Source: Streptomyces caniscabiei (GTDB lineage: Bacteria > Actinomycetota > Actinomycetes > Streptomycetales > Streptomycetaceae). Taken from it: a stretch of 64,000 bases of DNA. Below are positions 7,946 through 19,300 of this stretch, in pieces. Within the stretch, counting starts at the first letter, position 1. Every line of letters begins with the position of its first letter. The notes below the pieces were generated by a model, which did not search any database, was not told where the DNA came from, and saw nothing but the letters and a program-made list of their open reading frames with translations. A program made the translations under genes and the position numbers. The stretch is taken from assembly GCF_014930365.1 (NCBI RefSeq), contig NZ_JABXWI010000033.1, positions 1 to 64,000 on the forward strand, written 5' to 3'.

Positions 7946-8845
7946 TCAGCCGCCGGTCGCGGCCGACGCTCCGCGGGCTACCGCTGCGATGTCGGCGATG
8001 ACCTCGGACATCTGGTCGTGCAGGAAGAAGTGTTCGCCGGGAAAGAGCCGGTGGTGGAACGGGCCGGCGGTCGTCGACCGCCATCCGGTGATCCACTCCG
8101 GTCCGGCGAGCCGGTCCTCGGTGCCCCCGTACGCCACGACCGGGCAGGGCAGGACGGTCGGCCGGGTCTGTCGCGCGTAGTGGGCCAGCAGGGTGAGGTC
8201 GGCCCGTATCACCGGCAGCATCATCTCCATCAGGTCCCGGTTCGCCAGCACTTGGGCGGGTGTGCCGCCGAGCTCGACGATGCCTTCCAAGAGCCCCTGG
8301 TCGTCCCGCTCGTGCAGGGACGTCGGCTGCGGGGCACCTGGCGGGCGGCACCCCGACACAAGCAGGGCCTGCGGCAGCGGGCGGTCCGACTCGGCGAGCC
8401 GGCGCGTCGTCTCGTAGGCGATCTGGGCCCCCATGCTGTGCCCGAAGAGAAGGAATCTCTCCTGCGGCGGCCGACTCTCCAGAACGGACACGATCCCGTC
8501 CACCGCCTCATCCATGGAGGTGAGCGGGGCCTCCGCGAGGCGGGTTCCCCGGCCCGGCAGCTCCACCGGCACGAACCGGAGACCGGGAGGCGTCAGGGCG
8601 CGGGCCCACGCCGCGTACGAACCGGCCGAGCCGCCGGCGTGGGGCAGAAGGTAGACGCGCACAGGCTCCGATCCGTCAGGTGCCGGGGCCGTGGTGTCCC
8701 AAGGAGTCCATCGGTTGCGCGGGAATTGTTCGGCGTTGTGGTGGCCGGTCAATGCTCCTGCCCTTCTGCTCGACCATCGTATGCGGGCTCCAAAGCCCGC
8801 CGCCTCGACCCTATGCCTGGATCGGCCATTCGATCCATTGAACAT
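7946..8845 (-). CDS. type II thioesterase (alpha/beta hydrolase)
   Basis: This is a type II editing thioesterase that hydrolyses aberrant or stalled acyl groups from NRPS/PKS carrier domains. The catalytic triad is visible: nucleophile Ser in GHSMGA, Asp in GGTEDRL and His in GEHFFL. The N-terminal oxyanion motif LLPHAGGSA is typical of the family. The ATG at 8845 gives 299 residues; family members are usually near 250. A TTG at 8752 with GGCAGGAG just upstream gives 268 residues starting LTGHHNAEQ and may be the true start. The gene diverges from the main biosynthetic operon. It is the only thioesterase in the window, so chain release from the last module is not explained by a normal C-terminal TE. 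Confidence 0.92.
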   Translation of the reverse strand: MFNGSNGRSRHRVEAAGFGARIRWSSRRAGALTGHHNAEQFPRNRWTPWDTTAPAPDGSEPVRVYLLPHAGGSAGSYAAWARALTPPGLRFVPVELPGRGTRLAEAPLTSMDEAVDGIVSVLESRPPQERFLLFGHSMGAQIAYETTRRLAESDRPLPQALLVSGCRPPGAPQPTSLHERDDQGLLEGIVELGGTPAQVLANRDLMEMMLPVIRADLTLLAHYARQTRPTVLPCPVVAYGGTEDRLAGPEWITGWRSTTAGPFHHRLFPGEHFFLHDQMSEVIADIAAVARGASAATGG

Positions 8846-8918
8846 TCTCCCCCATGCCCGAATGGCAGAGAGGTCCTTTTCCTGCCTGAATGAACCTGTT
8901 CGGGGATGGAATTTTCTG

Positions 8919-8947
8919 TTGACTCGCGCTGCCTCTTGAGTTAGTTT
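8919..8947 (+). promoter_or_regulatory. candidate promoter of the main biosynthetic operon
   Basis: TTGACT at 8919-8924 and TAGTTT at 8942-8947 are separated by 17 bases in an unusually AT-rich stretch, 52 bases before the ATG of the asparagine synthetase-like gene. It would drive the operon of about 34 kb. The match is by eye only. Confidence 0.4.
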
Positions 8948-8998
8948 CAGTTTGTTGCCGCTAAGTTTCAGGCGAGCATGGAACGGGGATATTCCAGC

Positions 8999-10879
8999 AT
9001 GTGTGGGATAGTGGGTTTATTTTGCCTGAACGGTTCGGATCGGACCACTGGTCTCGATGTCTCCGAAATGGCGTCCGAGTTAATTCACAGGGGTCCCGAC
9101 AATCAGGGATTCCACTTAGGTGAAGGCATTTCTCTCGGATTTCGAAGACTCGCCCTGAACGATCTCGATCGAGGCAATCAGCCGCACTTCTCAGAGGACC
9201 GCACTCTGGTCTCCGTCTGCAATGGAGAGATCTTCAACCACCTGCGGCTGCGGTCGATGCTGCAAAGTCGCGGCCACCGGTTCCGCTCCGCGTGCGACAC
9301 CGAAGTGCTCGTCCACCTCTACCGCGAGTACGGTACCGACCTCACCTCCCATCTCGACGGCCAGTTCGCCTTCGCGCTGTACGACGAGCCGGCGCAGCGC
9401 CTGCTGCTCGTCCGGGACCATGCCGGCATCGTGCCGCTGTTCTACACGGTCGCGAACGGCCTGCTCCTGTTCGCTTCGGAGATCAAAGCGATCCTGCGCC
9501 ACCCGGCGATACGCGCGGAGGTGGACCTGCGAGGACTTGATCAGATCCTCAGCCTCCCCGGGCTCGTCAGCCCTCGAACGATGTTCCAGGGCATCAAGGC
9601 GCTACGCCCCGGCGAACGGCTGATCGCCGACCGGTCCGGTGTGACCACCGAACGGTACTGGGACCTCGACTACCCCACGGCCGGTGAACCGGAGCCGGCG
9701 GGGCCCGCCGTGGAGACGGCGCTCGACCACGCCGCGCACGACATGGAGGCCCTTCTCCGCGACGCGGTGCGCGACCGGCTCGTCGCTGACGTCCCCGTGG
9801 GCCTCTACCTCAGCGGTGGACTCGACTCCAGCCTGATCGGTGCCCTGGCCGCGGATTCCCGGCCCGGCCACGCCTGGCCCAGCTACTCCGCCGTCTTCCC
9901 CGACCACGACTTCGACGAGAGCCCCCACCAACGGCTGGTCGCCACCAAACTCGGCACACGCCACACGGAGATCCCGGTCCGCCGCACCGACCTCGCGGAG
10001 CGCCTCCCCGCCATGGTCCGGCACGCGGAGACCCCCGTCCGGGAGTCGTACAACGTCTGCTCGATGATGCTCTCCGAAGCGGTACGCGCCGACGGCACCG
10101 TCGCCGTGCTCACAGGAGAGGGCGCCGACGAACTCTTCGGCGGCTACCCCGGATACCGCTACGACGACATGGGCCTCGGTGGAAGCCGACTCAGCGGCCT
10201 CGACGCCGAGCTGGAACGCGAGATTCGGCACCGCATGTGGGGCGTCGACATCGGATACGAGACCCAGCAGCTCACAGCCCAGGAGTTCCGGCGCGACCTG
10301 TACTCCGCCGACCTCGCCGAGACGTTCGACGCGTTCACGGTCACCTCCCAGCGACTGGTCGATGCCGACCGGCTGAGGGGGCGCCACCCGCTGCACCAGC
10401 GCTCCTACCTGGATTTCCACCTCCGGCTCACCGACCACCTGCTCGGCGACCACGGCGACCGGATGGCACTCGCCAACGGGGTCGAGCTGCGCTTCCCCTT
10501 CCTGGCCCGCCCGGTCGTCGAGCACGCCATGGCACTGCCCCCGCACCTCATGGTCGCCAGGGGCACGGAGAAGGCCGTACTACGACGTGTCGCCGAGGGG
10601 CGGATCCCCGGCGAAGTGCTGGCACGGCCCAAGTTCGGCTTCCGCGGCCAGACCAGCGGTGACCTGCTCAACGGCGGCAACGACTGGTTCGAGGAACTCC
10701 TCTCGCCCTCCGTCGTGCGTCGGCAGGGCTACTTCAACCCGGACACCGTGACCGCACTCGTCCGTCACCAGCGCGAACGGGGCGGCCAGGTGCACGCCCA
10801 CTACGACGTCGACTACCTGATGGCCATCGCAACGTTCGCCCTGTTCGTGGAGCAGTTCGACCTGCCGTGCCTCGGATGA
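8999..10879 (+). CDS. asparagine synthetase (glutamine-hydrolysing)-like protein
   Basis: The 626-residue protein has an N-terminal class II glutamine amidotransferase domain and a C-terminal ATP-dependent synthetase domain. The start is set at 8999 so that MCGIVGLF places the nucleophile Cys at position 2; the ATG at 8978 would bury it. The synthetase domain has the ATP-pyrophosphatase loop LYLSGGLDSS near residue 265 and GEGADELFGGYPGY further on. These enzymes make Asn from Asp or amidate other carboxylates. As first gene of the operon, overlapping the next by ATGA, it could supply Asn, amidate a carboxyl of the product, or form an amide in tailoring. Together with the racemase and AspH-type hydroxylase it suggests an Asx-derived unit. 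Confidence 0.92.
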   Translation: MCGIVGLFCLNGSDRTTGLDVSEMASELIHRGPDNQGFHLGEGISLGFRRLALNDLDRGNQPHFSEDRTLVSVCNGEIFNHLRLRSMLQSRGHRFRSACDTEVLVHLYREYGTDLTSHLDGQFAFALYDEPAQRLLLVRDHAGIVPLFYTVANGLLLFASEIKAILRHPAIRAEVDLRGLDQILSLPGLVSPRTMFQGIKALRPGERLIADRSGVTTERYWDLDYPTAGEPEPAGPAVETALDHAAHDMEALLRDAVRDRLVADVPVGLYLSGGLDSSLIGALAADSRPGHAWPSYSAVFPDHDFDESPHQRLVATKLGTRHTEIPVRRTDLAERLPAMVRHAETPVRESYNVCSMMLSEAVRADGTVAVLTGEGADELFGGYPGYRYDDMGLGGSRLSGLDAELEREIRHRMWGVDIGYETQQLTAQEFRRDLYSADLAETFDAFTVTSQRLVDADRLRGRHPLHQRSYLDFHLRLTDHLLGDHGDRMALANGVELRFPFLARPVVEHAMALPPHLMVARGTEKAVLRRVAEGRIPGEVLARPKFGFRGQTSGDLLNGGNDWFEELLSPSVVRRQGYFNPDTVTALVRHQRERGGQVHAHYDVDYLMAIATFALFVEQFDLPCLG

Positions 10880-11637
10880 GCCATATCGCGGCTCCCGGCG
10901 ACGAGAGCGGTCTGGCGGTCCGGCCGCGCGCGGAGCGGCCGGCGCTGCCCCTCGTAGGCGTGGTCGGCGGGATGGGGCCCCTGGCCTCCACCGAGTTGCT
11001 GCGCACCGTCTACCGCGCTTGCGGCGCACACCGGGAACAGGAGTCGCCGCGGGTGCTGTTGTGGTCGGATCCCGCCGTGGTCGACCGCACCGAGGCCATC
11101 GACAGGGGCGACCTCGAGCCGCTCTACCTGGCCGTCGAGAAGGCCGTCCGCGGCCTGGTGACCGCGGGCGCCGAGCGGGTGGTCGTCGCCTGTGTCACCG
11201 CCCACCGGGTGCTCGGCGACCTCCCGGCCGGCCTCCTCGAGCACTGTGTGTCCCTCGTGGACATCGTCCACGAGGAGCTCTCCCGCACGGCGGAACCGCA
11301 CCTCCTGCTGTGCACCAAGGGCACCGCCCAGGCGGGCATCCTGGTCTCCGGCCTGCGTGGCGAACAGGCGGCGCGCCGCCTCGTCATGCTCCGGCCCGGC
11401 GACCAGGAAGCCCTGCACGACGAGGTCTACCGCGTCAAGCGCGGTGCCGACCCGCTGCGCACCGTCGACTTCCTGCGCGGCGTCCTGCCCCGTTACGGCG
11501 TGCGCTCCTTCGTGGCCGCCTGCACCGAACTCCACCTCGTCACCCAGGCCATCGCGGCCGCCGGCCGGTCGGCCGAATTCCCCGCCATCGATCCCCTCTC
11601 GGTCGTGGCCCAACGGATCAAGAACGGAGAGTTGTGA
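10876..11637 (+). CDS. aspartate/glutamate racemase family protein
   Basis: The 253-residue protein starts at an ATG that overlaps the previous stop (ATGA), so translation is probably coupled. It begins with the family's GVVGGMGPLAS motif. Both catalytic cysteines can be placed: Cys in VVACVTAH, where the usual motif is PCNTAH, and Cys in AACTELHL. Enzymes of this family invert the alpha-carbon of acidic amino acids by a two-base, cofactor-free mechanism. In this operon, which has no visible epimerisation domains in its NRPS proteins, it probably provides a D-amino acid, for example D-Asp or D-Glu, for direct activation. The exact substrate is not certain. Confidence 0.88.
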   Translation: MSHIAAPGDESGLAVRPRAERPALPLVGVVGGMGPLASTELLRTVYRACGAHREQESPRVLLWSDPAVVDRTEAIDRGDLEPLYLAVEKAVRGLVTAGAERVVVACVTAHRVLGDLPAGLLEHCVSLVDIVHEELSRTAEPHLLLCTKGTAQAGILVSGLRGEQAARRLVMLRPGDQEALHDEVYRVKRGADPLRTVDFLRGVLPRYGVRSFVAACTELHLVTQAIAAAGRSAEFPAIDPLSVVAQRIKNGEL

Positions 11638-13364
11638 GCCATACCGCGATCCTCGACCGCTGGGCCGATCACGTCGAGCAGGACGGTGCGGCCACCGCGG
11701 TGGCCACCCCCGACCGCGAGTGGAGCCGACGCGAACTCGCCGAGTACGCCGCCGGGCTGAAGGCCCGGCTCCCGCAGGAGGGGCTGGTTCTGGTCGCCTG
11801 CGCCGACCCCGTACCGGTCATCGCCGCCCTGCTCGCGTGCGCCGCCGCCGGCCGGACCTTCGCCCCCGTCGACATCCGCCAGCCCGCAGCACGCTGGACC
11901 GCCCTCCTGGAAGACCTGCGTCCCGCAGCCGTCGTCGCCGACCCGGCCGGACGTGCCGCCTTGGCCGGCCAGCGCGCACTGCGCACCGGGAACATCCGGC
12001 GCATCGACACCGAGACCCTGGAACCCGCGCTCTGGCACGCACCGGAGTGGCGTGGACTCGGCACCCCCGACGCCGGATACGTGTACTGCACCTCCGGCAC
12101 CACCGGACGCCCGAAGGGCATCCGGGGCAGCCTCCAGGCAGTCGAACACTTCCTCGACTGGGAGACCACGGAGTTCGACATCGTCGCCGGGACCCGGGTC
12201 TCCCTGCTCACATCGCCCGGATTCGACGCCTTCCTCCGTGACGCGCTCGTGCCGCTGCGCGCGGGCGGCAGCGTACGCGCCGCGGCCCCCGACGCCGTAC
12301 CCGTCGGCAACGCACTCGCCGAGTGGCTCGAGGAGCAGCGGGTCGAGGTGTTGCACTGCGTGCCCACGGTCTTCCGCACGCTGCGCGCGGCCGTCCTCAC
12401 CGAGGACTCCCTGCCCCGGCTCAGGACCGTCCTGCTCGCCGGTGAGCCGGTCCGAGCGTCCGATGTCTCCTGGTGGCTCGGTCTGTTCGGCGGCCGCAAG
12501 GAACTGGTGAACCTCTACGGCCCGTCCGAGACGACCATGACCAAGGTGTTCCGCCGTCTCGGCCCCGAGGACGCCGAGGCCGAGAGGGTCCCCGCCGGTC
12601 TGCCCATGCCGGGTGTCGACGTACGGGTCCTGGCCGCGGGCGAACCCGTCACCGGCACCATCGGCGAGATCGAGATCCGCACCCCCTTCCCGCTCGGTGG
12701 TTACCTCGACGGCCTGACCGGTGGCTTCACCGGCACTCACGCCTACCGCACGGGCGACCTCGGCCGGCTGCGGCCCGACGGCGTCCTCGAGGTCCTCGGC
12801 CGTCGCGACCAGCAAGTCAAGGTCAATGGCGTGCGGGTGGAACTGGGCGAGGTCGAGGAGGTCCTGCGCGGCCATCCCGGCGTGCGCGACGTCTGTGTCG
12901 CCGGGGTCGCGGAGCCCGACGCCGACACGGTGCTGTGCGCCTACGTGGTCGTCGACGACTCGGTGAACGACGAGGAACTGCGGGCCCATGCAGAAGGCGG
13001 ACTGGTGCCGGGCAGCCGCCCAGCGGTGTACCTCCGTCTCGCCGCCATCCCGCGCACCCTCAACGGGAAAGCCGACAGACGGGCCCTGCCGCTGCCCGCG
13101 GCCCTGCGTGCCGCCGGCCCCGAAGACCGCCCGCGGGGCTGGGCGGAGGCCCGGATCGCGGAGGTGTGGTGCGACTTGCTGCACCTGTCGGCCGTCGGCC
13201 GCAACGACAGCTTCCCCCTGCTCGGAGGCGACTCACTGGCGATCGCCCGGCTCCTGGACCGCCTGCGTTCCCTGTTCGGCGTGGACGTACCTCTGCGTGT
13301 CTTCGCGGCGAACCCCACCGTCGCGGGCCTCGCCGCCGCCGTGACCCCCGGGGGCACACGATGA
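11634..13364 (+). CDS. NRPS loading protein, adenylation-thiolation (A-T)
   Basis: The GTG at 11634 overlaps the preceding stop (GTGA), giving 576 residues; open frame further upstream is only a shadow of the racemase gene. The A domain (about residues 1-480) shows A3 CTSGTTGRPKG, A5 NLYGPSETT, A7 YRTGDL, A8 near QQVKVNGVRVELGEVE and the A10 lysine in NGKADRRAL. The carrier domain (about 495-565) has the phosphopantetheine Ser in LLGGDSL. With no condensation domain it most likely starts the chain. By eye the specificity code is D-A-R-H-L-A-L-M-T, which I cannot assign; the neighbouring Asx enzymes make an acidic or Asx-derived substrate a reasonable guess. It overlaps the next NRPS gene by ATGA. 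Confidence 0.93.
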   Translation: MSHTAILDRWADHVEQDGAATAVATPDREWSRRELAEYAAGLKARLPQEGLVLVACADPVPVIAALLACAAAGRTFAPVDIRQPAARWTALLEDLRPAAVVADPAGRAALAGQRALRTGNIRRIDTETLEPALWHAPEWRGLGTPDAGYVYCTSGTTGRPKGIRGSLQAVEHFLDWETTEFDIVAGTRVSLLTSPGFDAFLRDALVPLRAGGSVRAAAPDAVPVGNALAEWLEEQRVEVLHCVPTVFRTLRAAVLTEDSLPRLRTVLLAGEPVRASDVSWWLGLFGGRKELVNLYGPSETTMTKVFRRLGPEDAEAERVPAGLPMPGVDVRVLAAGEPVTGTIGEIEIRTPFPLGGYLDGLTGGFTGTHAYRTGDLGRLRPDGVLEVLGRRDQQVKVNGVRVELGEVEEVLRGHPGVRDVCVAGVAEPDADTVLCAYVVVDDSVNDEELRAHAEGGLVPGSRPAVYLRLAAIPRTLNGKADRRALPLPAALRAAGPEDRPRGWAEARIAEVWCDLLHLSAVGRNDSFPLLGGDSLAIARLLDRLRSLFGVDVPLRVFAANPTVAGLAAAVTPGGTR

Positions 13365-16300
13365 GCCCGGCCGCCGTCCCGCCCCGGTCCGAGCGGGTCG
13401 ACGCCCCCCTCTCGTACGCCCAGCACTCCATCTGGCTCGCCGAACAGACGACCCCGGGCACCGTCGCCCACAACGAGGCCGCCGCGTTCCGGCTCACCGG
13501 CGCTGTGGACGCCGAGGCCCTGGAAAGGTCGCTGGCCGCCCTCGCCCACCGCCACGAGGCGATGCGCTGCGCGATCGTCGTCGACGCCGACGACGAACCA
13601 CGGCAGCGCTTCCAGGACCGCGTCGTCCACGCCGTCCAGCGGACCGACCTCACCTCTCTGCCCGACGACCAGCGGGAGGACCGACTCGCCGAACTGGTCT
13701 CGCGGACCGTGGCCGCCCCCTTCGACCTGGCCCGGCCACCCCTGATGCGCACGCACCTGTTCCGGCTGGGCGAGGACCGCCACCTGCTGCTCTTCGTCGC
13801 TCACCACATCATCGTCGACGCGTGGGGGCTCGGGATCTTCCTCGAGGAGCTCGCCGCCCAGTACGCCGCCGAAACCGGTGGTCCGTCGGTCGAGGAACCG
13901 GACCCGCGTCCCGACCTGGGTGACTACGCGGCCCGGCAACGCACCGACCCGGCAGCCGGACGGGGCCTCGACCACTGGCGCGAACGGCTCGGCGGGGAAC
14001 TGCCGGACCTGCGCCTGCCCGTCGAAGGACACCGCACGGAGCGGGCGGCCGACGGCATCGCCGGCGCGGTCCACGGCTTCGTCGTCCCGTCGCACCTCGT
14101 CACCCGGCTCGGCGCCCTGGCCCGCAGTCACCTCGCGACCCTGCCCGCCTCGGTGCTCACCGCGTTCTGCGCCGTCGTCCAGCGCTACACCGGCCAGGAC
14201 GACCTCGTCGTCGGCATGCCCGTCGCGACCCGCAACCGATCCGGCCTGGGGGCCGTGATCGGCCCACTACTGAACGTCATCGCCCACCGGGTCGACCTTT
14301 CCGGCGACCCCTCCTTCGCCCAGGCCCTGCGGCGTGTGCGCCGGCACCTCAAAGCCGATCTCGCCAACCGTGACACGCCCTTCGCGCTCGTCGCCGAACA
14401 CCTCGCCCCACCGGTCAGCGGTGGCCGGTCCCCACTGTTCCAGCTCATGTACTCCTTCCACAGCGGACCGGCGACCACCCTGCGGCTGCCCGGTGTCGAG
14501 ACGACGCCGGTACCGGCACACAGCGGCACGGCCAAGTACGACCTGTCGCTGTTCCTGCGGCCGCGGCCCTCCGGAGACCTCGACGCCTACCTGGAGTACC
14601 GGACCGCGCTGCTCTCCCCGCAGACCGTGGAAGGCATCGCGGAAGGCCTGCTGTGCCTGCTGGAGGCCGCCGTCGCGGAGCCCGGACGACAGCTCACCGA
14701 CCTGCCCGTCATGACGGACACCCGGCGGCACAGGGTCCTGGTGGAGTTCAACGCGTCCGACCGGACGCCGTCCCCCTGGTCGACCGTTCCCGAGGCGCTG
14801 CGCGCTCGCGCGGTCCGGGACGGCGACGTGCCGGCGGTCGTCCACGGCGACGAGGTCCTCACCCGAGCCGGGACGGACGCGGCCGCGGACCGGGTGGCCG
14901 CACGTCTCGCCGACGACTTCGGCGTGCGCGCCGGCGACCGGGTGGCCCTGCTGGTGCCCCGTGGTACCGGACTGGTGCCGCTGATCGTCGGACTGTGGCG
15001 GGCCGGCGCGGTCCTCGTGCCCCTCGACGAGACGATGCCGGACGAACGCATGGCGTACGTCCTGGAGGACAGCGGTGCCCGGCTCCTCGTCACCGGCCGG
15101 TCCGTCCGGGCGGACCGCGCCGGCTCGGTCCCGCGCGCCGACGCGGCGGCACTGCTGTCCGCGCACGCGCACGGGACCGGCGCCCTGGTGGACGAAGCCA
15201 CCGTCCCGTTCCCCGACGGACCGCCGGCCGACACACTCGCCTATCTGATGTACACCTCCGGGTCCACCGGACGGCCGAAGGGAGTGGCGGTATCGCACGG
15301 CTGTGTCGCCAACCTGCTGCACAGCGTCGTCCGCGAGCCGGGCCTCGACACCGACGACGTACTCGTCGCCGTCACTTCCCTGACCTTCGACATCGCGGTG
15401 CTGGAACTGTTCGCCCCCCTCGTCGCGGGCGCCAAGCTCGTCATCGCACCGCACGCCACGGTGCGCGACCCCGAGGAACTCGGCACCCTGCTGCGCGCAT
15501 CCCGTGCGACCGTGATGCAGGCCACGCCCTCCCTCTGGCGGGCCCTGCTCGACGGCGGATGGCAGGGGCTGCCGGGCTTGCGGGCCCTCAGCGGCGGAGA
15601 GGCCCTCGACCCGGTGCTCGCCGAGCGGCTGCTCGACCGCTGTGCCGAGGTGTGGAACCTGTACGGCCCCACCGAGACCACCATCTGGTCGACGGCCGGG
15701 CGCGTCCTGCGGGGAGAGCCCGTGACCGTCGGGCGGCCGGTGGCCCGCACCTACTGCCACATCCTGGACCGGCGCGGACACCCCGTCCCCGTCGGCGCCG
15801 TCGGTGAACTCCTCATCGGCGGAGCCGGTGTCACCTCCGGCTACTGGAACCGCCTCGAACTCACCGATGCCTCGTTCGTCCCCGACCCGGTGGGAGCCGA
15901 CCCGCTCGGGGACGGAGGCGCGCGGGTCTACCGGACCGGAGACCTGGCCCGCTACCTGCCGGACGGTCGGATCGTCGTCCTCGGCAGGGCCGACGAGCAG
16001 GTCAAGATCCTTGGCCACCGCGTCGAACTCGGCGAGATCGAAGCCCTGCTGACCCGCCACCAGGACGTACGGGCCGCCGCAGTCGTGGTCGATCGGGAGC
16101 ACCCGGCAGTCCCTCGCCTGGTCGCGTTCGTGGTGCCCCGGGGCTCCGGGTCGGACACCGAGTCCCTTGCCGGACATCTGCGTGCCTACCTCCGCACCGT
16201 GCTCCCGGCCGCCGTGGTGCCCTCCGTGGTCGCCCGGCTGCCGGAACTCCCGCTGAACACCAGTGGAAAGGTGGACCGCCCCGCTCTGACGAGAAGGGCC

Positions 16301-19300
16301 CGCACCCTCGTCACCACAGCCGCACCCGAAGCTCCGGCCACCGAAGCCGAACGGACGGTGGTCGAGATCTGGGCAGAGCTTCTCGGCACGGACCCCTCCT
16401 CGGTGGGCGTCACGGACGACTTCTTCGCAGCCGGCGGCAACTCCGTCGACGCCACCCGGCTCCTCGGCCGCTTGCGCCGGGCTCTCGGCCACGCCCCGTC
16501 CCTCGCCGACTTCTACGCCTCCACCACACCTCGGAGCCTTGCCGCCGCCTTGGCCGCCGCCTCCGCCGGCGGACCCGGCATCGCGGCCGCGCCCTCGCCG
16601 GCTCCCGTATCCACCGGCCCGGTCCCCCTCACCGACCAGCAGCGCCTGCTCTGGCTCACCCAGCGCCTCGCCCCCGAGTCCGCGGCCTACAACCTCGCCG
16701 CCACCGTCCACCTCGACCGCCCGGTCGACCATGAAGCCCTGACCCGGGCCCTGCTCGACCTCGTGACACGTCACCAGGTGCTGGCCGCCCGCTGTGAACT
16801 CACCGCCGACGGGCCGGTCCTCGTCCCCCTGCCCGCCGACTCCGTACGCCCCACCGTGGTCGACGCACCGGCCGGGACAGGCGGGGCGGGCGCCGCAGCG
16901 ACCCGGGAATGGCTGGACTCCGGCACCATCACCGAGGCCTCACGGCCCTTCGACCTCGCCGAGGGGCCGCTGCTGCGCGTCACCGTGCTGCGCGGTGCCG
17001 GCACGTCCGTCCTGCTGTTCACCAGCCACCACCTCGCCATGGACGGCTGGTCGATCGGCGTGGCGGTGCGCGAACTGGCCGCCCTGTACGCCCATCGCAC
17101 CGGCACGGGCGCACCCCTGCCGCCTCCCGCCCTCGACTTCCTCGGCCACGCGGCCGCCGCCACGGCTCCTGCCGCCCAGGCGGAACGTACCTCCCAGCTC
17201 GCCCACTGGCGCGCTCGCCTGGACGGCCACCCCGGGGTGCTGGAACTGCCCACCGACCCCGACGCAGGCCTCGGGCAGACGGACGCCGGGGGAGTCGTGC
17301 CGGTCGCCCTGCCGCCCGGCCTCACCCGCAGGCTGCGCACCACGGCCGCCCGGCTGCGGGTCACGCCCTTCACGGTGCTGCTCACCGTGTACGCCTCGTT
17401 GCTGGGGCGCTACGGGGGCACCGACGATGTCGTCGTCGGCGTACCCGCGGCCAACCGGGGCGAGCCCGAACTCGAGGGGGTCGTCGGCTCCCTGGTGAAC
17501 ACCCTGCCGGTCCGGGTCGACCTCACCGGCACCGCCTCCTTCGCCGAACTCGCCCGACGCACCGGGCAACGGCTCGCCGCCGACCTCGACCGGCCGCTCG
17601 TGCCGCTCGACCGGCTCGTGGACGCGCTCGGGATTCCCCGCGACCCGGCGCGACCGGCCCTCGTCCAGGCCACGCTCGTGCTCCAGGAGGCCATGCCGGG
17701 TCTGATCAGGCTGGGTGACGCCACGGGAGAGCTGCGGCGCGTCTTCACCCGCACCGCCAAGTACGACCTCACCCTCGCCCTCGAGGAACACCCCGACCGG
17801 ATCGAGGGATCCCTGGAGTACGCCTCCCGCCGGTTCACCGATGCGTCGGCGATTCGCTTCGTACGCCATCTGCAGACCCTGCTGGGTGCGGCGCTGGACG
17901 ATCCCGATGCCGAGGCGGCCCTCGTGCCGCTCGACCCGGAGCAGGACGCGACACCGTCTCCGCGGCCCGGCGGCCCGGCGGGCACCGAACGAGCGGCACA
18001 CGCCACGCCGGTCCACGAACTGTTCCGCGCGCAGGCGGCCGCGCGGCCCGACGCGGTCGCGGTCCGCCACGACGGGCGGAGCGTCACCTACGGCCTGCTG
18101 GACGCGTGGAGCGACAGGATCGCGGCTCGGCTGCTCGGCCTCGGGGCGGCTCGCGGCCGTTTCGTCTCGGTGCTCCTGCCGACCGGTCCGGCACAGGTCG
18201 CGGCGATCCTGGGTGTCGCGAAGACCGGTGCCGCCTTCGCCGTCCTCGACCCGGACAGCCCCGAACTGCGGCTGCGGGCCGTGCTCGCCGATGCCCGGCC
18301 GCTGTGCGTACTCACCGACGATCGAGCTCTCGCCGGTCGTCCCGGGCTGTGGGAGCGGCCGGCCGGCCGCTGGGGCGGGGTGCCGGTGGAGGTCATCGCA
18401 CCGGAGACGGCGCACGACGGCGCGTCCCCGCCGGTCCCGGCGGCCGCGCCCTCGACCGGCGACGACGCCCTCTGCCTCGTGTACACCTCCGGATCCACCG
18501 GGACACCCAAGGGCATCGCGCTGCCCCACACGACCCTCGCGCAGTTCGCCGACTGGCAGGGAGAACGCTTCGGCGTCGGTCCCGGCAGCCGGGTCGCCCA
18601 GTGGGCGCCGTTCACCTACGACGCGGCCTACACCGAGGTGTTCGCGGCTGTCTGCCACGGCGCCACCCTGTGCGTCCCGACGGACGATGTCCGCCGGGAC
18701 CCGGTGGCCGTGGTCGCCTGGCTCCGCGCCGAGCGCGTCACGCAGATACAGACCGTGCCCGGCTTCTTCGCCGTGATGACCGAGGCGCTGGACCGCGACG
18801 GGGCCGAACTGCCCGACCTGCGGCACGTACTGCTCGCGGGCGAGGTGCTGCCGCCGTCGCTCGCCGCCGCCTGGGCGGAGCGGAGCGTCAGGCCCGCGCT
18901 GCACAACCTGTACGGCCCCACCGAATGCGTGCTCGCCACCCACCGGGAACTGGCACCGGCGGAGCGGTTCGCGGCGTCCGTGCCGATCGGCGTGCCGATC
19001 CCCGGCAGGCAGGCTCTCGTGCTCGACCACCGCGGCCGGCCCTGCCCGGTCGGCGTGGTCGGCGAGATTCACCTGCGCAGCGACTTCCTCGCCGGCTCCT
19101 ACCACCGCCGGACCGAGGAGAGCGCCAAGGCGTATGTGCCGGACCCCTGGCGGCCCGGTGGCACGCTGTACCGCACCGGCGACCTCGGCCGCTTCCTGCC
19201 GAACGGCGAGCTCGCCTTCACGGGACGCACCGGCAGCCTGGTGAAGATCCTCGGCAACCGCGTCGAACTGGAGGAGATCGAGGCGCTGCTGGAGTCGCAC

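Noticed and set aside
7946..8845. The thioesterase as the chain-releasing TE of the assembly line
   Set aside because: It is a discrete protein with type II thioesterase features and is divergently transcribed; the family mainly edits carriers, so release by it would be exceptional.
8978..8998. Upstream ATG for the asparagine synthetase-like protein
   Set aside because: It would place seven residues before the catalytic Cys, which must be N-terminal after Met removal; the ATG at 8999 does this.
11019..11633. N-terminal extension of the A-T loading protein
   Set aside because: The frame is open across the racemase gene but encodes Arg/Pro-rich nonsense; the GTG at 11634 overlapping the racemase stop starts the adenylation domain.
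12473..13360. N-terminal extension of the C-A-T-C-A-T protein
   Set aside because: Out-of-frame shadow of the A-T gene; the ATG at 13361 overlaps its stop and directly precedes the C domain.
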